NCBI RefSeq assembly: GCF_900537115.1
Contig: NZ_UNRG01000003.1
Span: 248,001 to 312,000 of the forward strand
Length of the DNA: 64,000 nucleotides
Source of the DNA: Arthrobacter sp. Alg241-R88
GTDB taxonomy: Bacteria; Actinomycetota; Actinomycetes; Actinomycetales; Micrococcaceae
Direction of reading: 5' to 3'
Shown here: positions 56,932 through 64,000 of the stretch, one piece after another
Layout: each line of letters begins with the position of its first letter
Position numbering within the stretch: the stretch's first letter is position 1
Made by a program: the position numbers and the translations under genes
Notes under the pieces: model-generated
What the model was told of the DNA's origin: nothing
Database searches by the model: none
Seen by the model: the letters and a program-made list of their open reading frames with translations, nothing else

Positions 56932-56987
56932 GTGACTCGCAGTTGACGCTCCCATCAGGCGATATCGGGACGTTAGCTGCGAGTCAC
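56932..56987. terminator. Long bidirectional hairpin
   Basis: GTGACTCGCAG (56932-56942) pairs exactly with CTGCGAGTCAC (56977-56987). The stem continues imperfectly inward (TTGACGCTCCC with GGGACGTTA). It fills the gap between the convergent GNAT and DUF1295 genes. Confidence 0.75.
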
Positions 56988-56995
56988 TTACTGCG

Positions 56996-57796
56996 TCAGC
57001 TTCGTTTGGGTGGCCATGGCATGAAGCTGCTGGTCGCTTCAACGTACTCGCGGTAACCAGGCCGTCCGGACATCGCCTGCTCCGCCAGCGGCTTGCCCGT
57101 CTTCGCCGCCAGGGTCCACACCATTAATGCAGGCGAGAGGACGGTCAGGATTCCCGGCCATGAGTCGGCGGCGATCAGGAACAACCCTGTCCATACGGCG
57201 GCGTCGCCAAAGTAGTTGGGGTGCCGGGTCAGGCGCCACAAGCCGGTGTCCAAGACAGTTCCACGCCGGCGCGGGTCCCGCTTGAACTGCTGCAGCTGCC
57301 AGTCGCCCACGCTCTCGAAGAAGAACCCGGTGAGCCAGAGCAGGACGCCCAGGACGGCAAGCCAGCCCAGCCCGCCAGTGGCGAACATTCCAACCTGGAC
57401 GGACAGGGAAACGAAGAACATCACCAACCCCTGGGGCAGATAGACCCGCCGCAGCGCATAAATATCCCTGTTGCCGGGGGCAGTGCCAAGCAAAGCAACG
57501 TACCGCGGGTCCTCGTGGCCGTCGCGGGCGCGCCAGCCGATATGGGTGCCCAGGCGCAGGCCCCACACCGCGGTCAGGAGCAGGAGCAGCAGCCGCCTGG
57601 CGTCATCGCCTTCCCCGGCGGAGAGGAACCAGGACACCGCGGCAACCGCCACGAACCCGGGTCCCCATGCCACGTCCATCACCGAGTGGCGTCCCTGCCG
57701 GACGGCCACGGCGTAGGTCACCGCGAGGACGGCGACGGCGGTCAGCGCCGTCCAGGGCAGGCCGGCTGCAAAGTCCGCCCAGGGGAAGGGAGTCAC
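56996..57796 (-). CDS. DUF1295 / steroid 5-alpha-reductase-like membrane protein
   Basis: A 266-residue protein with about seven helices. The C-terminal block 'LDTGLWRLTRHPNYFGDAAVWTGLFLIA' and 'KPLAEQAMSGRPGYREYVEATSSFMPWPPKR' match DUF1295, a family related to steroid reductases and isoprenylcysteine methyltransferases. 'HSVMDVAWGPGFVAVA' is the N-terminal signature. Its stop end lies beyond a long hairpin; its start overlaps the end of the upstream alpha/beta hydrolase gene by four bases (coupled). Reaction unknown. Confidence 0.9.
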   Translation of the reverse strand: MTPFPWADFAAGLPWTALTAVAVLAVTYAVAVRQGRHSVMDVAWGPGFVAVAAVSWFLSAGEGDDARRLLLLLLTAVWGLRLGTHIGWRARDGHEDPRYVALLGTAPGNRDIYALRRVYLPQGLVMFFVSLSVQVGMFATGGLGWLAVLGVLLWLTGFFFESVGDWQLQQFKRDPRRRGTVLDTGLWRLTRHPNYFGDAAVWTGLFLIAADSWPGILTVLSPALMVWTLAAKTGKPLAEQAMSGRPGYREYVEATSSFMPWPPKRS

Positions 57797-58551
57797 AGGG
57801 TCACCTGAAGTGATGACGCCGGCAGCAGTTGCTCAAACCCCCGTGGCAATTCGACGTCAGCCCCGGTTGATTCGCCGAAGGCCTTCAGGACAAACCCGGT
57901 GGAGAGCGTGTGCCACAGCCGGACTTTGCGGAACATAAAATGCCCTGCGCCTTTCAGGGCTACGTACTGCATGGATTCAGCATCTGCGGCGGCATGCCGG
58001 GCAAAAGCGAGCGACGCCGACGGGCTGGTCCACCTGTCGATGGTGCCGTGGACGATCAGCACCTTCCGCCCAGCCACTGCCGAGACCGGAGTCCCGGGGC
58101 TGAGCCACGGCGCCAGTGCCACAACTGCTTCCACCTGCGGGTGATCGGCAGCGCAGACAGCGGTCAGGCCGCCCATCGAATGCCCCACCAGGAACACGGG
58201 AACGCCGGGATGCTGGCTGCTGATCTGCTCCAGGGCCCAGCGCGCGTCCTGCAGCGGCGTCATGTCAGCCCCGTTCCAGCCGCGCACGCTGTTGCGAAGG
58301 GACCAGACCGCAAGGCCATGCTTTCTGCCGGCCCGGTGCAGGTGCCTTGCGAAGGGGACCATCCTCGCAGGGCTCAGGTGGCGCGCCTCCACCGGCTCGC
58401 GGCTGTGCGACTTTCCGCCGTGCAGCACCAGCGCAACGCCCAAGGTAGGCCCGGACGATGGAAGCACGCTGAGGACGGCCTGATGGGCCCTTTCGGGGCC
58501 CCTTCCTGCGGCCCCGGAACTCCCACTTTCCTCAGTACTGCCGTTGGCCAT
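57793..58551 (-). CDS. Alpha/beta hydrolase
   Basis: A 252-residue hydrolase. 'GVALVLHGGKSHS' is the oxyanion strand, 'VFLVGHSMGGLTAVCAA' the nucleophile elbow with Ser in GHSMG, 'VLIVHGTIDRWTSP' the Asp, and 'LKGAGHFMFR' the His. I chose the ATG at 58551 because GGAAGGAA lies eight bases upstream; the frame continues to 58581. Substrate unknown. Cotranscribed with the DUF1295 gene. Confidence 0.87.
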   Translation of the reverse strand: MANGSTEESGSSGAAGRGPERAHQAVLSVLPSSGPTLGVALVLHGGKSHSREPVEARHLSPARMVPFARHLHRAGRKHGLAVWSLRNSVRGWNGADMTPLQDARWALEQISSQHPGVPVFLVGHSMGGLTAVCAADHPQVEAVVALAPWLSPGTPVSAVAGRKVLIVHGTIDRWTSPSASLAFARHAAADAESMQYVALKGAGHFMFRKVRLWHTLSTGFVLKAFGESTGADVELPRGFEQLLPASSLQVTL

Positions 58552-58605
58552 GCCCTGTTCCTTCCAGTTCTGGCGATCCATTTATCAACCCTATGGTGCC
58601 GGACG

Positions 58606-58611
58606 TAGAGT
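58606..58611 (+). promoter_or_regulatory. -10 box (TAGAGT) for the yibE-like gene
   Basis: TAGAGT with TTATCA (58582-58587) as -35 at an 18-base spacing. It lies seven bases before a short ATG reading frame (58619-58636) that ends on the start codon of the YibE/F gene. Confidence 0.5.
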
Positions 58612-58635
58612 TCAACGTATGAGGTTCTACTGCTG

Positions 58636-60159
58636 ATGGGGTCCGGTCACTCCCACGCTTCTACAGGTCATTCGGAGCCGACGCCCCAGGCGATGGCCGC
58701 GCGCCGGAAGGCAAACCGCATCCTCGCGGCGGTGCTGATTCCCTTGACCCTCCTGACCCTGGCCGGCATGGCAATGCTGTGGCCCTCCGGGAGCAAGGAG
58801 GGAGTCTCCCTGGCCAACCCGTACTCCGCCGCGCCCGGTGTCACGTTCGACACCGGCACCATCCAAAGTGTGGTCGCCGAAAACTGCATGCAGGGTGTGG
58901 CCCAGCAAGGCCAGCAGCCTTCGGGCGAACAAAGCCAAAGCCAGCAGGGCCAAACCCAGCAGGGATCCGAGTGCACGTTTGCCTTCACGGAACCGGATCA
59001 GGGCGGAAGCCCGGTCAAGGTGGTCATCAACCCGGACGTCGCGAAGTCGCACGGGGTCAAACCCGGTGACCAGATCCGCTACCTGAACCTGTCCAACGCC
59101 CAGGGCGCCTCAGGCTCCCAAGGTTCGCCGGCCTTTATTTTTGTTGACTTCGTCCGAACCCTGCCCATAGTCCTGCTCGCACTGGTCTATGCCGTGGTGG
59201 TCATCGCGGTGGCCCGCTGGCGGGGCCTGCGGGCACTGATCGGACTCGTGGGCGCCTACTTCGTGCTGGCCAGCTTTATGCTTCCCGGCCTGGTGGAAGG
59301 GAAGCCACCGCTGCTGCTGGCCCTGGTGGGATCCACCGTGATTATGATTGGGGTCCTCTACTTCGCCCACGGCTTCTCGGCCCGGACCTCCACCGCCCTC
59401 CTGGGCACCATGTTCGGGCTGGGGATCACGGCGCTCCTGGCTGCCTGGGCCACCGGCGCCGCGAACCTCGCCGGCGTGGGCAACCATGAAGCGACCACCC
59501 TGGTGAACACCTCAGCCAACATCTCCATCTCGGGCGTGATCCTGTGCGGGCTCATCATCTCCGGGCTCGGTGTCCTCAACGATGTGACCATCACGCAGTC
59601 CTCCGCCGTGTGGGAGCTGTACGAGCTGGCCCCCGGAAGCAGCGCCCGGAAGCTGTTCACCTCAGCGATGCGCATCGGGCGCGACCACATCGCCTCCACC
59701 GTCTACACCATCGCCTTCGCCTACGCCGGCGCGGCCCTGCCGATCCTTATCATCGTGATGCTCTACGACCGCCCGCTCGCCGACACGCTCACCAGCGCGG
59801 AACTGTCGGAAGAGGTCATCAGGACCCTGGTCGGTTCCATCGGCCTGGTCCTGGCGATCCCGGTCACCACCCTGATTGCGGTGCTGGTGGTCAAGGCGAC
59901 CAGTTTACGGGGAGCGGAGCTTCCGGGGTCCGGTGCCGGCGGAACGGACACAGCAGGAACAGGCACGGCAGGAACAGGCACGGCAGGAACGGACGACGGC
60001 GACAGTGCAGCCGGCGCTGCACGTTCGGGCGGCGCTGTACGTTCGGCCCGTGCGGCCACACACGCGGCCGTTAACCCGGACGACGTCAACGATACGGGGA
60101 CCCTCGCCGCGGCGGCCCTGCAGACAAGGCGGGGCCGCAGGGCGGCAGAGCGCGACTGA
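58636..60159 (+). CDS. YibE/F-family membrane protein
   Basis: A 507-residue protein. N-terminal helix (about 30-50), an outer Gln/Ser-rich domain, then about seven helices (about 175-430). The family core 'GLGVLNDVTITQSSAVWELYELAP' and 'RIGRDHIASTVYTIAFAYAGAALPILIIVMLYDRPL' is present. The C-terminal 85 residues are low complexity with tandem AGTGT units. Family function is not established; members have been proposed as transporters. The ATG shares TGATG with a short upstream reading frame. Confidence 0.9.
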   Translation: MGSGHSHASTGHSEPTPQAMAARRKANRILAAVLIPLTLLTLAGMAMLWPSGSKEGVSLANPYSAAPGVTFDTGTIQSVVAENCMQGVAQQGQQPSGEQSQSQQGQTQQGSECTFAFTEPDQGGSPVKVVINPDVAKSHGVKPGDQIRYLNLSNAQGASGSQGSPAFIFVDFVRTLPIVLLALVYAVVVIAVARWRGLRALIGLVGAYFVLASFMLPGLVEGKPPLLLALVGSTVIMIGVLYFAHGFSARTSTALLGTMFGLGITALLAAWATGAANLAGVGNHEATTLVNTSANISISGVILCGLIISGLGVLNDVTITQSSAVWELYELAPGSSARKLFTSAMRIGRDHIASTVYTIAFAYAGAALPILIIVMLYDRPLADTLTSAELSEEVIRTLVGSIGLVLAIPVTTLIAVLVVKATSLRGAELPGSGAGGTDTAGTGTAGTGTAGTDDGDSAAGAARSGGAVRSARAATHAAVNPDDVNDTGTLAAAALQTRRGRRAAERD

Positions 60160-60267
60160 CGGCAGCGGTGGCCTGGAAACGGGCCGGAACTGTCGGCGCC
60201 GGTTGCCTTGGGGACGGAGCGGAAGTGCCGGCACTCCCGATTTGCCCGGCTTTGCAACAATGGATAG

Positions 60268-61446
60268 GTGACTGTTGCAGCAACTACTCCCGCACCCAGG
60301 CTGGAACTCCCGCCCCTGAAGCTGGGCCCCATCACCGTGGACACCCCGGTGATCCTGGCGCCCATGGCCGGCATTACCAACTCGGCTTTTCGCAGGCTCT
60401 GCCGCGAATACGGCGGCGGCATGTATGTGGCGGAGATGGTCACCTCCCGCGCATTGGTGGAGCGGACGCCGGAATCCCTCCGGATTATCTCGCACGACGA
60501 CGACGAGAAAGTGCGTTCCGTCCAGCTGTACGGCGTGGACCCGGTGACCGTGGGCCAGGCCGTGCGGATGCTGGTGGAGGAAGACCGGGCGGACCACATC
60601 GACCTGAACTTCGGCTGCCCCGTTCCCAAGGTGACCCGGCGCGGCGGCGGCTCGGCCCTGCCGTGGAAGATTGACCTCTTCACCTCGATCGTGCAGACGG
60701 CCGTCAAAGAAGCCTCCAAGGGCAACATCCCGCTGACCATCAAAATGCGCAAGGGCATCGACGACGACCACCTCACCTACCTCGACGCCGGCCGGATCGC
60801 ACGCGACTCCGGCGTCGCCGCCGTCGCCCTCCATGGCCGGACGGCAGCCCAGTTCTATTCGGGACAGGCCGACTGGTCCGCGATCGCGCGCCTCCGCGAG
60901 GCGCTGCCGGACATTCCGGTGCTCGGCAACGGCGACATCTGGTCCGCGGAAGACGCGGTGCGGATGGTTCGCGAAACAGGTGTGGACGGCGTGGTGGTGG
61001 GCCGCGGCTGCCAGGGCCGGCCGTGGCTGTTCGGCGACCTGCAGGCCGCGTTCGAAGGCAGCGACACCCGCTTCCGGCCGAACCTGCGCCAAGTGGCCGA
61101 GGGGGTGTACCGCCACGCCGAACTTATGGTGGAAACCTTCGGTGACGAAGGCAAGGCTCTGCGCGAGATCCGCAAACACATCGCCTGGTACTTCAAGGGC
61201 TACGTGGTGGGCGGCGAACTGCGCACCCGGCTGGCGCTGGTGACCAGCCTCCAGGTGCTGCGGGACACCTTGGCCGAACTGGACCTGGACTCGCCATACC
61301 CGGGAGGCGACGCCGAGGGTCCCCGCGGCCGCGCAGGCTCGCCAAAGAAGCCCGCCCTGCCCAAGGACTGGCTGGAATCCCGGGCGCTGAACGCGGACCA
61401 GTCGCGGGACATCTCCGCTGCGGAACTGGACGTCTCCGGTGGCTGA
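60268..61446 (+). CDS. dusB: tRNA-dihydrouridine synthase
   Basis: A 392-residue FMN enzyme reducing uridines in the tRNA D-loop. 'ILAPMAGITNSAFRRLCREYGGGMYVAEMVTSRAL' (FMN and substrate entry), 'DHIDLNFGCPVPKVTRRGGGSALPW' with the catalytic Cys, 'LTIKMRKGI', 'VALHGRTAAQFYSGQADW' and 'VLGNGDIWSAEDAVRMVRETGVDGVVVGRG'. AACAAT (60256-60261) lies six bases before GTG 60268, so the mRNA is probably leaderless. Its end overlaps dgt. Confidence 0.94.
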   Translation: MTVAATTPAPRLELPPLKLGPITVDTPVILAPMAGITNSAFRRLCREYGGGMYVAEMVTSRALVERTPESLRIISHDDDEKVRSVQLYGVDPVTVGQAVRMLVEEDRADHIDLNFGCPVPKVTRRGGGSALPWKIDLFTSIVQTAVKEASKGNIPLTIKMRKGIDDDHLTYLDAGRIARDSGVAAVALHGRTAAQFYSGQADWSAIARLREALPDIPVLGNGDIWSAEDAVRMVRETGVDGVVVGRGCQGRPWLFGDLQAAFEGSDTRFRPNLRQVAEGVYRHAELMVETFGDEGKALREIRKHIAWYFKGYVVGGELRTRLALVTSLQVLRDTLAELDLDSPYPGGDAEGPRGRAGSPKKPALPKDWLESRALNADQSRDISAAELDVSGG

Positions 61447-62728
61447 GACCAGGACCAGCGCACCGGTGCTGCCGGGCTACGACAGCCATGATTCGGCCCG
61501 CTGGGTGGAGGAACCGCCCAAAAGCGTTTACCGTTCCGACTTTGAGCGTGACCGCGCGCGGGTGCTGCATTCTTCCGCGCTCCGCAGGCTGGGCGCCAAG
61601 ACCCAGGTGGTGGCGCCGGACACCGACGACTTCGTTCGGACGCGCCTCACCCACAGCCTCGAGGTGGCCCAAGTAGGCCGCGAGCTGGGCCGCGCCCTCG
61701 GGTGCGACCCGGACGTGGTGGACACCGCCTGCCTGAGCCACGACCTGGGCCACCCGCCGTTTGGCCACAACGGGGAATCGGCCTTGAACGAGGTTGCACA
61801 CGCCATCGGCGGCTTCGAAGGCAACGCCCAGACCCTCCGGCTGCTGACGCGCCTGGAACCCAAGGTGCTGACGGCGGACAACCAGCCGGCCGGGCTCAAC
61901 CTCACCAGGGCCAGCCTTGACGCCGCAGCCAAGTACCCCTGGTCCGCGCTGGAAGCCCCGGTGATCCACGGGCAGCGCACCAGCAAGTTCGGTGCCTATG
62001 AGGACGACCTGCCCATCTTCAACTGGATCCGCGAAGGTGCCCCCGAACGCCGGTCCTGCCTGGAGGCCCAGGTGATGGACCTGGCCGATGACATCTCCTA
62101 TTCGGTGCACGACGTCGAGGACGCGATCGTTGCCGGACACTTCCAGCTCCGTTGGATGGACAACCCGGACCACCGTGCCCGGGTAGTGGGGTACGCCAAG
62201 CAGTGGTACCTCCCGCACAATGATCCCGCCGCCATCGATGCCGCCCTGGCGCGGCTGGAGGCCACGGACGTGTGGGTGCGTGAAGCGGACGGCAGCCGCA
62301 AGTCCATGGCGGCCCTGAAGAACATGACCAGCCAGTTGATCGGCCGGTTCTGCCAGAGCGCCCTGGAAACCACCCGTGCCGTTTACGGTCCGGAGAACCT
62401 CACCCGGTACAACGCCCAGCTCATGGTGCCGGATGAGACCGTTATGGAGATCGCCGTCATGAAGGGCCTGGCCACCACCTTTGTGATGACCACCGAGCAC
62501 CGCCAGCCCATCTACGAACGCCAGCGCGAAGTACTGCACGCCCTGGTCACGGCGCTGAGCGCCACCGGCGACCGGCACCTTGAGCCGATGTTCGCGGCTG
62601 ACTGGCGGGACGCGCCCGACGACGGCGCACGCCTTCGCGTAGTGATCGACCAGGTGGCGTCACTCACTGACGGCTCGGCGCTGGCCATGTACGAACGGCT
62701 GGTGGGGAGCCTTCCGTCGCTGTGGTGA
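61439..62728 (+). CDS. dgt: Deoxyguanosinetriphosphate triphosphohydrolase-like protein
   Basis: A 429-residue HD-domain enzyme hydrolysing dNTPs to nucleoside and triphosphate. Metal ligands in 'RTRLTHSLEVAQVGRELGR' (first His), 'CLSHDLGHPPFGHNGE' (HD pair) and 'MDLADDISYSVHDVEDAI' (distal Asp). GTG 61439 overlaps the dusB stop by eight bases. The dusB-dgt-dnaG order is common in actinobacteria. Confidence 0.94.
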   Translation: MAETRTSAPVLPGYDSHDSARWVEEPPKSVYRSDFERDRARVLHSSALRRLGAKTQVVAPDTDDFVRTRLTHSLEVAQVGRELGRALGCDPDVVDTACLSHDLGHPPFGHNGESALNEVAHAIGGFEGNAQTLRLLTRLEPKVLTADNQPAGLNLTRASLDAAAKYPWSALEAPVIHGQRTSKFGAYEDDLPIFNWIREGAPERRSCLEAQVMDLADDISYSVHDVEDAIVAGHFQLRWMDNPDHRARVVGYAKQWYLPHNDPAAIDAALARLEATDVWVREADGSRKSMAALKNMTSQLIGRFCQSALETTRAVYGPENLTRYNAQLMVPDETVMEIAVMKGLATTFVMTTEHRQPIYERQREVLHALVTALSATGDRHLEPMFAADWRDAPDDGARLRVVIDQVASLTDGSALAMYERLVGSLPSLW

Positions 62729-62780
62729 GGTATGCCATAGGGCGCCCGTCGCCGTCGTATCCCGGGGCTAGGATGGCTCT

Positions 62781-64000
62781 GTGCCTGGGCTGATCAAACG
62801 TGAAGATATCGACGAAGTACGCCAGCGCACGGATATCAAGGAAGTGGTTGACGGCTACGTCACGCTCAAGGGCGCCGGCCTGGGCACCTTTAAGGGTTTG
62901 TGCCCGTTCCATGACGAACGGTCGCCGTCCTTCACTGTCCGGCCCCAGGTGGGCCGCTACCACTGCTTCGGCTGCGGCGAGGACGGCGACGTCATTGCCT
63001 TCGTCCAGAAGCAGGACCACAGCTCCTTCCAGGAGGCCGTGGAAAAACTGGCTTCCCGGATTGGTTATGAGCTGCGGTACGAGGACGGCGGGACCGGTCC
63101 CAGCCGCGAGGAAGTGGGGCGGCGGCAGCGGCTGCTGGATGCCCACAAAATCGCCGACGAATTTTTCCAGGCGCAGCTGCTGACACCCGGCGCCGCGGAG
63201 GCGCGGACCTTCCTGCACGGCCGCGGGTTCGACCGTGCCGCCGCAGAACAGTTTGGCGTGGGGTACGCCCCGCAAGGCTGGGATGCGCTGCTGAAGCACC
63301 TCCGCGGCCGGGGCTTTACGGACGCCGAGCTGAAACTCACCGGCATGTTCTCCGAAGGGAACCGGGGCATCTACGACCGGTTCCGTGGCCGCCTTATCTG
63401 GCCCATCCGGGACATCGCGGGGGACACCATCGGCTTCGGTGCCCGCAAGCTTTACGAGGACGACCAGGGCCCCAAGTACCTGAACACCCCCGAGACCACC
63501 CTGTACAAGAAATCCCAGGTGTTGTACGGGATTGACCTCGCGAAGCGCAACATCGCCAAGGACCGGCAGCTGGTGGTGGTGGAGGGCTATACGGACGTTA
63601 TGGCCTGCCACCTGGCGGGGATTCCGACGGCGGTGGCCACCTGCGGCACCGCGTTCGGCACCGAGCACATCAAGATTGCCCGCAGGCTGCTTTCGGATGA
63701 CGGCACCGGGGGAGAAGTGATCTTCACCTTCGACGGCGACGCCGCCGGCCAGAAGGCAGCCCTGCGCGCCTTTGAAGAGGACCAGCGCTTCACGGCGCAG
63801 ACATTTGTGGCCGTGGAGCCCTCGGGGGCCGATCCATGCGACCTGCGCCAAAGCAAAGGCGACGAGGCAGTACACGCGCTGGTGCAGTCCCGGCGTCCGC
63901 TGTTTGAATTTGCCATCCGCACCACGCTGAAGCAGTTCAACCTGGACACCGTGGAAGGCCGCGTGCAGGGACTGAAGGCCTCGGTTCCGGTGGTTGCCGC
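62781..64000 (+). CDS. dnaG: DNA primase (3' end outside window)
   Basis: About 406 codons are visible and the frame is open to the right edge. CHC2 zinc finger: 'KGLCPFHDERSPSFTVRPQVGRYHCFGCGEDGDVIAF' (about residues 36-75). The RNA polymerase domain follows, then TOPRIM with 'LVVVEGYTDVMACHLAGI' and 'FTFDGDAAGQKAA'. It synthesises RNA primers for replication. TAGGAT (62769-62774) is exactly six bases before GTG 62781 with no ribosome site, a clear leaderless pattern. Confidence 0.96.
   Translation, partial: MPGLIKREDIDEVRQRTDIKEVVDGYVTLKGAGLGTFKGLCPFHDERSPSFTVRPQVGRYHCFGCGEDGDVIAFVQKQDHSSFQEAVEKLASRIGYELRYEDGGTGPSREEVGRRQRLLDAHKIADEFFQAQLLTPGAAEARTFLHGRGFDRAAAEQFGVGYAPQGWDALLKHLRGRGFTDAELKLTGMFSEGNRGIYDRFRGRLIWPIRDIAGDTIGFGARKLYEDDQGPKYLNTPETTLYKKSQVLYGIDLAKRNIAKDRQLVVVEGYTDVMACHLAGIPTAVATCGTAFGTEHIKIARRLLSDDGTGGEVIFTFDGDAAGQKAALRAFEEDQRFTAQTFVAVEPSGADPCDLRQSKGDEAVHALVQSRRPLFEFAIRTTLKQFNLDTVEGRVQGLKASVPVVA

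Overview
This window is chromosomal DNA from a high-GC actinobacterium, most likely of the Arthrobacter/Pseudarthrobacter group (Micrococcaceae). The evidence is the strong G/C bias at third codon positions, frequent GTG/TTG starts, 4-base ATGA/GTGA gene overlaps, NANNAT -10 boxes placed 6 bases before start codons (leaderless mRNAs), SAM-IV type riboswitches in front of metY and metX, a DUF222/HNH protein, and gene families typical of that group. The assignment to genus is inference. I see no rRNA, tRNA, CRISPR array, insertion sequence or prophage.

Layout. (1) 1-15572: one tightly coupled plus-strand operon. It encodes a DUF58 protein (cut by the left edge), a membrane transglutaminase, an RDD/FHA membrane protein, a PP2C phosphatase, a second zinc-ribbon/FHA protein with an 11-residue tandem repeat, a membrane Ser/Thr kinase, a small FHA-like protein, and a 1481-residue EssC/EccC-like FtsK/SpoIIIE ATPase with ubiquitin-like and FHA domains. 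A Pro/Ala-rich exported, membrane-anchored protein follows. This looks like a type VII secretion-like motor joined to a phospho-signalling module. (2) 15656-20511: NAD-dependent DNA ligase, an inositol monophosphatase-like protein, a frameshifted GNAT acetyltransferase, RidA, and the response regulator of a citrate-type two-component system. (3) 20504-23921: its sensor kinase, divergent from a CitMHS citrate transporter. (4) 24069-27432: gatCAB, bounded by strong hairpins. (5) 27639-35759: a secreted DUF5666-like protein, a LysR regulator divergent from tdh-kbl (threonine to glycine plus acetyl-CoA), an FAD oxidoreductase, hutI, a DeoR regulator with a palindromic operator, and a CPBP protease. 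(6) 35775-38444: a 28-bp tandem repeat, the DUF222/HNH gene with a large palindrome upstream, and a VOC protein. (7) 38499-43398: a subtilisin-LGFP exoprotease, then metY and metX, each under its own SAM-IV riboswitch with a shared 29-bp upstream element. (8) 43581-49649: MHS transporter, Zn alcohol dehydrogenase, LysR regulator, mmsB and mmsA. Two matching LysR-type palindromes lie at the same distance from two promoters. (9) 49670-64000: housekeeping and accessory genes: an AlkZ-like glycosylase, SGNH hydrolase, carboxylesterase, S4 protein, YdcZ-type transporter, glyQS, GNAT, DUF1295 protein, alpha/beta hydrolase, YibE/F, dusB, dgt, and the start of dnaG (cut by the right edge).

The most interesting items are the FHA/kinase/phosphatase secretion-motor operon, the LysR palindromes with identical promoter geometry, the twin SAM-IV riboswitches with a shared upstream element, the set of leaderless starts, and the single-base frameshift in the GNAT gene. 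All family assignments come from motifs read by eye; no database search was possible.
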